Below, piece after piece: positions 44,936 through 54,319 of a DNA stretch of 64,000 nt. The notes under the pieces were generated by a model, which worked only from the letters and a program-made list of their open reading frames with translations, was not told where the DNA came from and made no database searches. Position 1 is the first letter of the stretch. Every line of letters starts with the position of its first letter. Source of the DNA: Devosia oryzisoli (GTDB taxonomy: Bacteria > Pseudomonadota > Alphaproteobacteria > Rhizobiales > Devosiaceae); the NCBI RefSeq assembly GCF_014837245.1, contig NZ_JACYFU010000004.1, positions 186,001 through 250,000 of the forward strand, written 5' to 3'. The position numbers were made by a program, and so were the translations under genes.

Positions 44936-47008
44936 ATGCCACTGCAAGACACCAGCAGTAGAGCGGGACAGGAGCGCCTCGGAGCGGGCAGCGAGGCTGC
45001 TCCGGCGGGCCGCCGCAGGGACCAGGAAAGCGAACACACTCTGCGCCTTCTCGCGGCAAATCGCATCGCCATCGAAGGCATCATGCCCGAGATCGACGGC
45101 GGGCGTTTTCCGGCCAAGGCGGTGGTGGGCGATCCGGTCACCATCGAGGCCGATGTCTTCGGAGACGGGCACGAAACCATTGATGCGGCCGTTCTCCACC
45201 GCCCTGCCGGCAGCGAGGCGTGGCAGGAGACGCCGCTTGAATTCCTCGAGAACGACCGCTGGCGGGCGCGCGTCGTCTTCCCGGAAAACCGAATGTACCA
45301 GTTCACCATCATCGGATGGCGCGATCTGTTCGGGACCTGGCGGAAAGACACTGCCAAGAAGCACGCCGCTGGGGTCGATATTGCACTCGAACTGGAAGAA
45401 GGCCGGCGCATGCTGGTGGCGGCACAATCGTCCGATCGCGCCAGCGCCGCCGACAAGGCAGAACTAGCCGATGTACTCAGCGCCCTTGCCAGCCTGGAGA
45501 GCGGTCCCGAGCGGCTCGGTCTTTTGAGCTCCAATGCCGTCAAGGCGTTGATGGAGCGCGCGGCGGTCCGGACCAATCTCAGCCGCTATGAACGCACGCT
45601 GCAGATTTTCGTCGATCGCAAGATCGCGGCGGTCGGCGCCTGGTACTCGATGTTCCCGCGCTCCCAATCGGGCGATCCGGCGCGCCACGGCACGTTCAGC
45701 GACGTCATCGACCGCTTGCCTTACGTGCGCGACCTTGGCTTCGACGTGCTCTACTTCACGCCCATCCATCCGGTCGGCAGCACCAACAAGAAGGGCAGGA
45801 ACAACTCGCTCATCTCCGAGCCCGGCGATCCTGGAAGTCCCTACGCCATCGGCTCAAGTGCCGGTGGTCACGAGGCGATCGAGCCCAAGCTGGGGACATT
45901 TGAGGATTTTGACAGGCTGGTGCGGGCAGCCGCCGACCACGGCCTGGAAATCGCCCTCGACTTTGCAATCCAATGCTCGCCCGACCATCCCTGGATCAAG
46001 CAGCATCCGGAGTGGTTCGACTGGCGGCCAGACGGCACCATCAAGTACGCGGAGAACCCGCCCAAGAAGTACGAGGACATCGTCAACGTCCACTTCTACC
46101 GCGATGCCCTGCCCAGCATCTGGTACGAACTGAGAGCCATCGTCTTTCTCTGGATCAGCCACGGCGTGAAGATTTTTCGCGTCGACAACCCGCATACCAA
46201 ACCCTTTCCCTTTTGGGAGTGGTTGATCGGCGAGGTGCGCGCAGAGCATCCCGACGTTGTCTTCCTGTCCGAGGCCTTCACGCGCCCCAAGGTCATGAAG
46301 CGGCTGGCCAAGGTCGGCTTTGCCCAGAGCTATTCCTACTTCACCTGGCGCAATGCCAAGTGGGAGCTCGAGAAATACCTGACCGAGCTCACGCAGGAAG
46401 AATGCCGCCACTACATGCGGCCCAATTTCTTCACCACCACGCACGACATCAACCCGCGCTATCTGCAGAGCAGCGGCCGCGCCGGCTTCCAGACACGGCT
46501 CATTCTCGCCGCCACGCTGGCCGGCAGCTATGGCATCTACAACGGCTTTGAGATTTGCGAAGCCGTCCCCGTGCCCGGAAAGGAAGAATTCCTCAACTCG
46601 GAAAAGTACGAGATCCGGGCCTGGGACATGGACAAGCCCGACAATATCAAGTGGGACATCCAGTTCCTCAACCGCCTGCGGCACGAGCACAAGGCCCTGC
46701 AGCAGTTCACCAATCTCGATTTCTATAATGCCTGGAACGAAGACATCATGTGCTACGGCAAGTACTCGGACGACATGTCCGACTTCCTGCTGTTCCACGT
46801 CTGCCTCGATCCGCACAACCAGCACGGCGCTGACTTCGAGGTGCCACTCTGGCGGTTCGGCCTGCCCGACAACGCGTCCATCGAGGTGGAGGACATGGTC
46901 ACGGGCCATCATTTCACCTGGCACGGCAAGTACCAGCACATCCATCTCGACCCCTACTACAAGCCTTATGCCATCTGGCGGCTGATCCCCCCGGGAGCGG
47001 CACGATGA
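44936..47008 (+). CDS. glgE: Alpha-1,4-glucan:maltose-1-phosphate maltosyltransferase GlgE
   Basis: A 690-residue GH13 subfamily 3 enzyme that extends alpha-1,4-glucan with maltose-1-phosphate. It has an N-terminal beta-domain (GDPVTIEADVFGDGHE...), then GAWYSMFPRSQSGDP, FDVLYFTPIHPVGSTNKKGR, GVKIFRVDNPHTKPFPFWEW (nucleophile D) and VVFLSEAFTRPKVM (acid E), which are GlgE hallmarks. Start at 44936 by GGGGGA spacing; an in-frame ATG at 44855 would add 27 residues. mak follows 28 bases later. Confidence 0.95.
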   Translation: MPLQDTSSRAGQERLGAGSEAAPAGRRRDQESEHTLRLLAANRIAIEGIMPEIDGGRFPAKAVVGDPVTIEADVFGDGHETIDAAVLHRPAGSEAWQETPLEFLENDRWRARVVFPENRMYQFTIIGWRDLFGTWRKDTAKKHAAGVDIALELEEGRRMLVAAQSSDRASAADKAELADVLSALASLESGPERLGLLSSNAVKALMERAAVRTNLSRYERTLQIFVDRKIAAVGAWYSMFPRSQSGDPARHGTFSDVIDRLPYVRDLGFDVLYFTPIHPVGSTNKKGRNNSLISEPGDPGSPYAIGSSAGGHEAIEPKLGTFEDFDRLVRAAADHGLEIALDFAIQCSPDHPWIKQHPEWFDWRPDGTIKYAENPPKKYEDIVNVHFYRDALPSIWYELRAIVFLWISHGVKIFRVDNPHTKPFPFWEWLIGEVRAEHPDVVFLSEAFTRPKVMKRLAKVGFAQSYSYFTWRNAKWELEKYLTELTQEECRHYMRPNFFTTTHDINPRYLQSSGRAGFQTRLILAATLAGSYGIYNGFEICEAVPVPGKEEFLNSEKYEIRAWDMDKPDNIKWDIQFLNRLRHEHKALQQFTNLDFYNAWNEDIMCYGKYSDDMSDFLLFHVCLDPHNQHGADFEVPLWRFGLPDNASIEVEDMVTGHHFTWHGKYQHIHLDPYYKPYAIWRLIPPGAAR

Positions 47009-47036
47009 GCCTCGCTGGCTCCACGAGGCGCGGGTC

Positions 47037-48575
47037 ATGACCGATCCTCTTGCAGTGCTCAGCACCTCGGACGGCACCATTACCTCGGCCCTCAATGGGG
47101 ATGGGGTGGATCAGCTCCAGGCCAGCACCCTGCCGCAGTTTCTGCCGCGCCAGCGCTGGTTCGGCGCCAAGGATCGCGCCATCACCTCGGTTCGCCTGCA
47201 CCCGCTGGGCGAGCTTGAGGATGGCGTGCATGCCCTGATTGCCGCCGATGTGCGCCTGGGCGAGGAAACGCAACGCTATCTGCTCCCCCTTGCCGTGCAA
47301 TGGAGCTCCGACGACAGCGAACCGGCCCCACCAACCTCTTTGCCCGCCCTCGCCAGGATCAAAGCAGGCGCGCGGAGCGGCACTCTGGTCGATAGTGCGC
47401 TCCACCCCGATCTTGCCAGGGCCTTGCTGGAGGGCATGCGCAACAACCGGCAGCTTCAAGCCCCAGACGGCAGCGTTGTCTTTGCGGGAACGGACCGGCT
47501 CCGCCAGCACGCCGACTTTCCAGCAGCCCGCCCCCTGGGCGCCGAGCAGAGCAACGTTTCCATCGCCTTTGGCAATGAGATCATCCTCAAGCTCTATCGG
47601 CGCCTGCGTCCGGGCGAGCAGCCGGATGTGGAAGTGGCGCGCTTTCTCACCGGCGCCGGCCAGTTCCGAAACGCCCCGGCCTTCCTGGGCGAGATCATGC
47701 TTCGCCCCGATCGAGGCGAGGCGACCACGCTGGCCGCCGCCTTCGCCTTCGTCCCCAATCAGGGCGACGCTTGGGCCTTTGTGACGACGGCTTTGACGCA
47801 AAGTCTTCTGGGCAGCAGCGACGACGATGGCGCCTGGATCGGCACTATCCTCGGCCAGCGCACTGCCGAGATGCACCAGTCCCTTGCCGTGAAGACCAGC
47901 GACCCTGATTTCCACGTGGAGGCCCTTGAGCGTGATGATGTCGCCGCCTGGGTCAAGGAAGCGGTGGAGGAGACTCACGACCTGCTCGATCGGCTGCAAG
48001 CGGGGCTTTCCGTCCTGTCCGCCTCCGCCCGCATTGTCGCCGAAGAGGTCCTGCGCGCGCGCGACCTCCTGGTGCAGCGCATTGAAGCAACGGCGGCCAT
48101 GTCGCCATCCGGCGGCCGCTCTCGAATTCACGGCGACTACCACCTGGGCCAGGTGCTCATCACCAACCGCGACGTGATGATCATCGATTTTGAAGGCGAG
48201 CCCAAGCGCAGCCTCGCCGAGCGACGGGCAAAATCGTCTCCGCTCCGCGACGTCGCCGGCATGCTGCGCTCGTTCCACTATGCCGCCTGGACTGCGCTTG
48301 ACCGCTACCGGCACGAACATGGGACAGTACCCGACGCGGTGAGGGCGCGGGTCATGGCTTGGCAGCAACGCGTGGCGGAGGAGTTCCTCGCCGCCTATCA
48401 AGTCCACGTCGCCGGGGCCTCCAGCTATCCCACCGATGCGGATTTCGCCAGGGCGCTCACCGATCTCTTCGTTCTGCAGAAGGCCATCTACGAAGTCGGT
48501 TATGAGCTGGCGAACCGGCCCGACTGGGTCGAAATTCCCCTAAGCGGCATCCGAGACCTATTGAACGAGGGCTAA
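47037..48575 (+). CDS. mak: Maltokinase (Pep2/Mak)
   Basis: A 512-residue kinase that makes maltose-1-phosphate for GlgE. The N-terminal cap contains [19 protein letters not shown]. The kinase-like fold shows [20 protein letters not shown] (ATP-binding lysine), [13 protein letters not shown] (catalytic loop) and [19 protein letters not shown] (metal-binding D). In many bacteria this domain is fused to TreS; here it is separate. It is followed by the remnant of glgB. Confidence 0.92.
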   Translation: MTDPLAVLSTSDGTITSALNGDGVDQLQASTLPQFLPRQRWFGAKDRAITSVRLHPLGELEDGVHALIAADVRLGEETQRYLLPLAVQWSSDDSEPAPPTSLPALARIKAGARSGTLVDSALHPDLARALLEGMRNNRQLQAPDGSVVFAGTDRLRQHADFPAARPLGAEQSNVSIAFGNEIILKLYRRLRPGEQPDVEVARFLTGAGQFRNAPAFLGEIMLRPDRGEATTLAAAFAFVPNQGDAWAFVTTALTQSLLGSSDDDGAWIGTILGQRTAEMHQSLAVKTSDPDFHVEALERDDVAAWVKEAVEETHDLLDRLQAGLSVLSASARIVAEEVLRARDLLVQRIEATAAMSPSGGRSRIHGDYHLGQVLITNRDVMIIDFEGEPKRSLAERRAKSSPLRDVAGMLRSFHYAAWTALDRYRHEHGTVPDAVRARVMAWQQRVAEEFLAAYQVHVAGASSYPTDADFARALTDLFVLQKAIYEVGYELANRPDWVEIPLSGIRDLLNEG

Positions 48576-48596
48576 CGGCCCGAGAGCAGCAGTTAG

Positions 48597-48763
48597 GGGG
48601 AAATCTTCAATTCGGACGCCGGAATCTATGGCGGCTCGAATGTGGTCAATGGCGGCCATATCAACGCCGGGGATGTCGGCTGGCATAGCCGGCCGGCCTC
48701 GCTGCGCCTCACCCTGGCGCCTCTGCCGTCGTCATGCTCACCCCCAACCGCGTAGGCGACTAG
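48597..48763 (+). pseudogene. glgB: 3' remnant of glgB (1,4-alpha-glucan branching enzyme)
   Basis: The frame from 48597 reads [20 protein letters not shown], then [20 protein letters not shown] and APL. This is the C-terminal beta-domain end of GlgB (EILNSDA..YGGS......WHGRP.SL.LTLPPLA). After 48722 the frame breaks: reading on one base later gives [11 protein letters not shown] and a stop, as if one G were lost from CTGGCC. A stop at 48594 closes it upstream. Only about 55 codons of a gene of some 730 survive, directly after mak, where glgB often sits. The cell may hold another glgB elsewhere. Confidence 0.8.
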
Positions 48764-48903
48764 GCAACAAGGGTGGACCGCCTCGTGCATCGCCGCCCGA
48801 TCACACACAGGCACCGCTTCGAAACCCGAGTTTTTTCGTCGCCCCGCTTTCGCCCGTGGGGACACTCTGCTACCCACGCCGATACGGAAGAGCGGAGGCA
48901 GCG

Positions 48904-50106
48904 ATGAGCACCACTTTCAAGACCCTTGATGAACTCGACCTGAAGGGCAAGCGGGTCCTGCTGCGCGCCGATCTCAACGTGCCGGTCGCGGAAGGCAAGG
49001 TGACCGACGCCACGCGCATCGAGCGGCTCGTGCCCACGATCCGCGAGGTCGTCAAGAAGGACGGCAAGGCCATCCTCCTCTCTCATTTCGGCCGCCCCAA
49101 GGGGAAGGTCGATCCAACCTTCTCCCTGGAACAAGTCTGCGAGGCGGTTGCCAACCTCACCCACCATCCCGTCGGGTTCGTCGCCACCGACTGGACAGAT
49201 GTCAGCGATGCTGCAAAGGCCATCGAGGAAGCGCCTGCCGGCTCTGTCCTGGTGCTGGAAAACACACGCTTCCACCCGGGCGAAGAAGCCAACGACCAGG
49301 ACCTTGCCCAGCGCATGGCTTCGCTCGGCGACGTTTACGTCAACGATGCCTTCTCGGCGGCTCACCGCGCTCACGCCTCCACCGAGGCGCTGGCCCATCT
49401 GCTGCCGGCCGCCGCGGGCCTTGCCATGCAGGCCGAACTCGAGGCGCTCGAGGCGGGCCTGGGCAAGCCCAAGAAGCCGGTGATCGCCATCGTCGGCGGC
49501 GCCAAGGTGTCGTCCAAGATCGACCTTCTCGAAAACCTCGTGAGCAAGGTCGACGCGCTCGTCATCGGCGGGGGCATGGCCAACACTTTCCTTTTTGCGC
49601 AGGGCTTTGGCGTCGGCAAATCGCTATGCGAGAAGGATCTTGCCGACACCGCGCGCCGCATAATGGACAAGGCCAGCAAGGCCAACTGCGCCATTCTCCT
49701 GCCGGTCGATGCGGTCGTGTCCTGGCACTTCAAGGCCAACTCTCCCAATCGGCTCTACGGCGTCGACAGCATCGACCCGGATGGCATGATCCTCGACGTT
49801 GGCCCCTCCTCGCTCGAGCGCATCCAGGGCGCCATCGACGATGCCAATACCGTCGTGTGGAACGGACCGCTCGGCGCATTCGAGATGGAGCCGTTCGACA
49901 AGGGCACCGTCGCCCTCGCCCAATACGTCGCCAAGCGCACCCATGACGGAAAGCTCACCTCGGTGGCCGGTGGCGGCGACACGGTGTCGGCGCTGGCCCA
50001 TGCCGGGGTCAAGGACAAGTTCACCTACGTCTCCACCGCCGGCGGCGCGTTTCTCGAATGGATGGAAGGCAAGCCACTCCCCGGCGTCGAGGCGCTGAAG
50101 AAATAG
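48904..50106 (+). CDS. pgk: Phosphoglycerate kinase
   Basis: A 400-residue glycolytic kinase. It has [20 protein letters not shown] near the start, [40 protein letters not shown], and the nucleotide site [13 protein letters not shown]. The ATG at 48904 follows GGAGG; the frame upstream belongs to the glgB relic region. It converts 1,3-bisphosphoglycerate to 3-phosphoglycerate. Its partner gap is 9.4 kb away. Confidence 0.97.
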   Translation: MSTTFKTLDELDLKGKRVLLRADLNVPVAEGKVTDATRIERLVPTIREVVKKDGKAILLSHFGRPKGKVDPTFSLEQVCEAVANLTHHPVGFVATDWTDVSDAAKAIEEAPAGSVLVLENTRFHPGEEANDQDLAQRMASLGDVYVNDAFSAAHRAHASTEALAHLLPAAAGLAMQAELEALEAGLGKPKKPVIAIVGGAKVSSKIDLLENLVSKVDALVIGGGMANTFLFAQGFGVGKSLCEKDLADTARRIMDKASKANCAILLPVDAVVSWHFKANSPNRLYGVDSIDPDGMILDVGPSSLERIQGAIDDANTVVWNGPLGAFEMEPFDKGTVALAQYVAKRTHDGKLTSVAGGGDTVSALAHAGVKDKFTYVSTAGGAFLEWMEGKPLPGVEALKK

Positions 50107-50146
50107 GCTGCTCCGTTCCGGCCGAGCGCGGCTGATGTCTTCTGAT

Positions 50147-50175
50147 TTGTGGCCACGACACGCTTGTGGCCACAA
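50147..50175. promoter_or_regulatory. Tandem TTGTGGCCAC sites upstream of the aldolase gene
   Basis: TTGTGGCCAC (50147-50156) is repeated at 50164-50173, and the second copy extends to the perfect 12-base palindrome TTGTGGCCACAA (50164-50175). The copies are 17 bases apart. They lie about 160 bases before the aldolase start and 45 after pgk. The form suggests a dimeric repressor operator; the regulator is unknown. Confidence 0.45.
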
Positions 50176-50332
50176 TGAATGTTATGCTTGGGCTGGGTTG
50201 GAACTCATTCATCCGGTTCCTTCACAATCTACCATACAAGATCATCCTTTCGTCTCATAACCGGACGTCTAATCGAAAGGCCGGCAACGAAAGTCTAATG
50301 TCTCGGGCGACGTTCAACCGAGGTTCCGCCCC

Positions 50333-51364
50333 ATGACCAAGTCGCTCAATGCCATTGCCCAGAAGCTGATGGAGCCCGGCAAGGGAATTCTGGCCGCCGA
50401 TGAATCCGAAGGCACGATCGGCAAGCGCTTTGCCAAGATCAACCTACCCAACACGCTCGATCTGCGCCGGGATTATCGGGAGATGCTGTTCGGCGCCTCC
50501 GAAGCCATGCGCAACTACATCTCCGGTGTCATCCTCACCGAGGAGACACTGAAGCAGGAAGCCGCCGACGGCACCCCCTTCCGCGCCATTCTCGCCGATA
50601 CCGATTGCGTTCCCGGCATCAAGGTCGACCGCGGCGCCTTCCCCATGCCGGGCGAAGGCGGCGAGAAGATCACCGAGGGCCTCGACGGCCTGCGCCAGCG
50701 CCTCGCGCATTACGCCGAGCTCGGCGCCGGTTTCGCCAAATGGCGGGCCGTCATCACCATCAACGACATCGCCCCCACCCGCAACAACATCCGCGCCAAC
50801 GCCCATGCTCTGGCGCGCTACGCCATGCTCTGCCAGGAGGCCGGCATCGTCCCCATCGTGGAGCCCGAGGTGGTGGGCGATGGCGAGCCGGGCAACCACT
50901 CCATGGAGCGCTGCGCGCAGGTCACTGGCGACGTGCTCGAAAACGTCTTCAAGGAGCTTCGCCTTGCTGGCGTCGATCTGGCGGGCATGCTGCTCAAGCC
51001 CAACATGATCCTGCCCGGCATCAATTCGCGCGAACGCCCCGGCTTTGAAGACGTCGCCAGGCGAACCGTTGACGTGCTGCGCGAGCATGTCCCCGCCGCT
51101 GTTCCGGGCATCGCCTTCCTCTCGGGCGGGCAGACCGATGAGGAAGCGACGGCTCATCTCTCTGCCATGAACCGGATCCCCAACAAGCCCTGGCCCCTGA
51201 CCTTTTCCTATGGCCGCGCCCTACAGAACGTCGCGCTGCGCACTTGGGCTGGCCGGCGCGAAAACTTCGCGGCAGCCCGCCAGGCGTTCGCGCACCGGGC
51301 GCACATGAACTCCCTTGCCGCGCTGGGCGAGTGGAGCAACGAACGCGACCGCGCTGCTGCCTGA
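50333..51364 (+). CDS. fba: Class I fructose-bisphosphate aldolase
   Basis: A 343-residue aldolase of the class I glycolytic (Schiff-base) family: GKGILAADESEGTIGKRFAK, VPIVEPEVVGDGEPGNHSME, DLAGMLLKPNMILPGINSRE (Schiff-base lysine) and FLSGGQTDEEATAHLSAMN. It splits fructose-1,6-bisphosphate. It needs no metal ion. A terminator follows directly. Confidence 0.95.
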   Translation: MTKSLNAIAQKLMEPGKGILAADESEGTIGKRFAKINLPNTLDLRRDYREMLFGASEAMRNYISGVILTEETLKQEAADGTPFRAILADTDCVPGIKVDRGAFPMPGEGGEKITEGLDGLRQRLAHYAELGAGFAKWRAVITINDIAPTRNNIRANAHALARYAMLCQEAGIVPIVEPEVVGDGEPGNHSMERCAQVTGDVLENVFKELRLAGVDLAGMLLKPNMILPGINSRERPGFEDVARRTVDVLREHVPAAVPGIAFLSGGQTDEEATAHLSAMNRIPNKPWPLTFSYGRALQNVALRTWAGRRENFAAARQAFAHRAHMNSLAALGEWSNERDRAAA

Positions 51365-51390
51365 GAACCTGACGTCCCAACGTCACGACT

Positions 51391-51419
51391 GGCGCGCCTC
51401 CGGGCGCGCCTTTTTCTGT
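51391..51419 (+). terminator. Intrinsic terminator after fba
   Basis: GGCGCGCC (51391-51398) and GGCGCGCC (51403-51410), which is its own reverse complement, form an eight-pair stem with a TCCG loop. TTTTTCTGTTT follows. It ends the pgk-fba transcript. Confidence 0.88.
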
Positions 51420-51529
51420 TTGCCCGCCGTGATGGACACTTGCGGGAGTATTGCCTAATGGTGCCTCTCCGTCCCTTTATCGCCAAAATGCGCGCCTAGG
51501 GACGGTCCGCTCAGACCCTTGGGAACGTC

Positions 51530-52135
51530 ATGGCCGCCCAGCTTTACCTCATCACTCCGCCTGATGCCGATCCGGCGCGCTTCGATCGCTTGCTGATGGC
51601 AGTGCTGACGGGGCCCGAGGTAGCCGCCATCCTCGTGCGCCGGGGCGAACGCGACGAGGAGGCCTATGCGAGGCTTGTTGACCGCGTCGTTCAGGTCGGT
51701 CAGGCAGCGGGGGCTGCGGTTCTGGTGGAAGACGACGTGGCCCTGGCGCGCCGCAGCCGTGCCGACGGGGTCCACATCACGGCTGGTGGCGTCACGGCGA
51801 TCCGCGCGGCAACCGAAGCGCTCAAGCCCGACGGGATCGTCGGTGTCGGCAACATCCGCAGCCGGCACGACGCGATGAGCTTTGGCGAGCTTGACGTGGA
51901 TTATCTGCTCTTCGGCGCCCTGGATGGTGCGACCCAGCCCGATGCAGAAGAGCTCTGCCGGTGGTGGGTGGAGACGTTCGAGGTTCCGGCCGTGCTATCC
52001 GTGCCGGGTGCCGATCCGGCGCGGCTGGCGTCAAGCGGCGCCGAGTTTGTCGCCTGCTCGGACACCGTCTGGAAATCCGCCGATCCAAGTGCGGCCCTCG
52101 CCGGTATCGAGCGTGCGCTCGGGGAGCCTGCATGA
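51530..52135 (+). CDS. ThiE-like (thiamine phosphate synthase family) protein, diverged active site
   Basis: A 201-residue TIM-barrel protein. The overall pattern follows ThiE: LYLITPPDADPARF, AAILVRRGERDEEAY, AAVLVEDDVALARRSRADGV, GVGNIRSRHDAMSFG and VDYLLFGALDGATQPDA. However, the substrate motifs of ThiE are changed (HITAGG instead of HLGQ.D, no S.H, LSVPGA instead of AIGGI). It may be a paralogue without thiamine synthase activity. Its TGA overlaps the next gene's ATG by four bases. Confidence 0.7.
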   Translation: MAAQLYLITPPDADPARFDRLLMAVLTGPEVAAILVRRGERDEEAYARLVDRVVQVGQAAGAAVLVEDDVALARRSRADGVHITAGGVTAIRAATEALKPDGIVGVGNIRSRHDAMSFGELDVDYLLFGALDGATQPDAEELCRWWVETFEVPAVLSVPGADPARLASSGAEFVACSDTVWKSADPSAALAGIERALGEPA

Positions 52136-53274
52136 TCGGCCGCCTTCGCGTCGCACTCCTCCTGGCGCCTCTGGTTGCTGCGCCGGCACTGGCGCAGGAT
52201 GATACTGCCAAGGCGATCAGCTCCGAAATCTTCGACGCCGGCAAGCCCGTCGACTATGCCTTTGGAGCCTTCCAGCGCGGCTACTTTCTGACGGCGCTCG
52301 ACCTGGCGCTGCCGCGCGCCGAGAAAGGCGATGCCGCAGCCCAGACGCTGATCGCCGAACTCTACGCCAAGGGGCTCGGCGTCGCGCAGAACGCGGAGCG
52401 CGCCGCCGGTTGGTATGAGTTGGCCGCCAAGAATGGTGACCGGCTCGCCATCTTCGAGTTGGGCATGCTCTACCAAGAGGGTGTCGGCGTCACCAAGGAC
52501 CGCGAGCGGGCTGCAGAATTGTTCAAGCAGGCAGCGGAGAAGGGCTACATTCCGGCGAAATACAATCTCGCCTTGCTGCATGTGGAAGGCATCTACGCCG
52601 AGCCCAGTCTCACCGAGGCAGCGGCGCTGATGAAGGAGGCCGCCGAGGCCGAACTGCCCGAAGCGCAGTACGATTACGGCTCAATGCTGCTCGAGGGGGC
52701 AGGTGTGCCGCCCGACGAGAAGGAAGGCGCCCGCTACATTGGTCTCGCCGCCGAACAGGGTCTGGTTTCCGCTCAGATCGACTATGCCACACTGCTCTAT
52801 CTCGGTCAGGGCACGGAGCGCGACCTCGAAGGCGCCGTCGCCTGGTATCGGCGAGCCGCCGAGGCAGGCAACCCGGTGGCGCAGAACCGCTACGCCAAGC
52901 TCCTTGCCGTCGGTGAAGGGGTCAAGCGCGACCTCGAAGAGGCGGCGATGTGGCGGGCGCTGGCGCGCCGGCAGGGGCTAACGGACCAGGCCCTCGACGA
53001 GCTTCTGGCCTCCATTCCTGCGGAAACACTGGCGCGCGCCGAAGAGCGCGCTCGCTTCTGGCCCTCTCCTCCGCCCGACAACGGCGTATCGGCTGCCGCA
53101 CCCGAGACACAGGGGCCGGTGCTGCCCAAGCCAACCGATCCCCAAAATGCCCCAAGCAAGGTCGTCGATCCGGCAGCCGGAAACGATGACGCTGCGGCGC
53201 CGCCAGACCAACCCGTCGCAGCGGCGCCCGGCGAACAACCGGACCAACCAAAGACCCCGGCGCAAAGCCCTTGA
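52132..53274 (+). CDS. Secreted Sel1-like repeat (SLR) protein
   Basis: A 380-residue exported protein with a signal peptide (MIGRLRVALLLAPLVAAPALAQ). At least six Sel1 repeats of about 36 residues follow, for example AQTLIAELYAKGLGVAQNAE, AIFELGMLYQEGVGVTKDRE and AQNRYAKLLAVGEGVKRDLE. The C-terminal 90 or so residues are Pro/Ala/Asp-rich and probably disordered. SLR proteins scaffold periplasmic complexes. Translationally coupled to the ThiE-like gene. Confidence 0.88.
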   Translation: MIGRLRVALLLAPLVAAPALAQDDTAKAISSEIFDAGKPVDYAFGAFQRGYFLTALDLALPRAEKGDAAAQTLIAELYAKGLGVAQNAERAAGWYELAAKNGDRLAIFELGMLYQEGVGVTKDRERAAELFKQAAEKGYIPAKYNLALLHVEGIYAEPSLTEAAALMKEAAEAELPEAQYDYGSMLLEGAGVPPDEKEGARYIGLAAEQGLVSAQIDYATLLYLGQGTERDLEGAVAWYRRAAEAGNPVAQNRYAKLLAVGEGVKRDLEEAAMWRALARRQGLTDQALDELLASIPAETLARAEERARFWPSPPPDNGVSAAAPETQGPVLPKPTDPQNAPSKVVDPAAGNDDAAAPPDQPVAAAPGEQPDQPKTPAQSP

Positions 53275-53406
53275 ACCCATGCCGGTTCTGAGGCAAAAAG
53301 CGCCCCACACATAAATCCTGCGGCAGGGCCCTGCCCCCTGGATCGGACCTGCGCCCGCTGCGCATGCGCCGGCCCGCCGTCGCCCATCAAACTAAGCGAG
53401 CACCCA

Positions 53407-54201
53407 ATGGCGCGTTCCGCCCTCCTCAACGTCATGGTCAGCGCCGCTGTCAAAGCCGGCAAGTCGCTGGTGCGGGATTTCAACGAGGTCGAGAACCTGC
53501 AGGTCTCGCGCAAAGGCCCTGCCGACTTCGTCTCGAAGGCCGACCTGCGGGCCGAGCAGATTGTTTTCGACGAGTTGCGCAAGGCCCGTCCGACTTATGC
53601 CTTCCTGATGGAGGAAGGCGGCCAGGTCGCCGGCACCGACGGCCAGCACACCTGGATCGTCGACCCGCTCGATGGCACCACCAATTTCCTCCATTCCATC
53701 CCGCTCTTCGCCGTGGCCATCGCCCTGCAGCGCGGCGACGAGATCGTGGCGTCGGTCATCTACAACCCGGTGATGGACGAGATGTTCACGGCCGAAAAGG
53801 GCGGCGGCGCCTGGCTGGCTGACCGCAAGCGGCTGCGCGTTGCCGGCCGGCGGCACCTCTCGGATGCTGTTGTGTCCACGGGTATCAAGACGCAAGGCAC
53901 GTCCAACGATGCCCTGCAGCTGCGCCAGCTGGCGTCCATCAATCCGGCCGTCGCCGGCATCCGTCGCGGTGGTTCGATCTCGATCGACATGGCCTGGCTC
54001 GCCGCCGGCCGCTTCGACGCGCTCTGGGAAGCAGGGCTGCAACCCTGGGACGTGGCGCCAGGGTTTCTCATGATCCGCGAAGCCGGTGGCCTCGTTACCG
54101 ATTTCGCCGGTCAGCCGGGCTCGGTCTGGAATGGCCAGGTCGTTGCGGGCAACGAGACCTTGCAGGGCGCCCTGCTCAAGGAAATCAAGTCAATCAAGTA
54201 G
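53407..54201 (+). CDS. suhB: Inositol-1-monophosphatase family protein
   Basis: A 264-residue phosphatase. The metal-binding blocks are GPADFVSKADLRAEQIV, FLMEEGGQVAGTDGQ (E in EE), TWIVDPLDGTTNFLHSIPLF and LWEAGLQPWDVAPGFLMIRE (D). It dephosphorylates inositol phosphates and may also take part in rRNA antitermination as SuhB does in E. coli. Full length. Stands before a small MotA/OmpA-like envelope pair. Confidence 0.93.
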   Translation: MARSALLNVMVSAAVKAGKSLVRDFNEVENLQVSRKGPADFVSKADLRAEQIVFDELRKARPTYAFLMEEGGQVAGTDGQHTWIVDPLDGTTNFLHSIPLFAVAIALQRGDEIVASVIYNPVMDEMFTAEKGGGAWLADRKRLRVAGRRHLSDAVVSTGIKTQGTSNDALQLRQLASINPAVAGIRRGGSISIDMAWLAAGRFDALWEAGLQPWDVAPGFLMIREAGGLVTDFAGQPGSVWNGQVVAGNETLQGALLKEIKSIK

Positions 54202-54319
54202 GTCGGCGGCCGTTTTCGCTTGCCGCGCGGCCGCGCGTTAACCTTTTCCGTTGTCACGCCTTTCGCCCACCACTAGTCTCGGAGCGGTTGATTTGCGTAT
54301 GAGGGCTAGGTCCGGCGAC

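Noticed and set aside
46914..48407. A 497-codon open frame on minus across mak and the glgE end
   Set aside because: Antisense to two well-recognised genes, with shadow-type composition and no motif.
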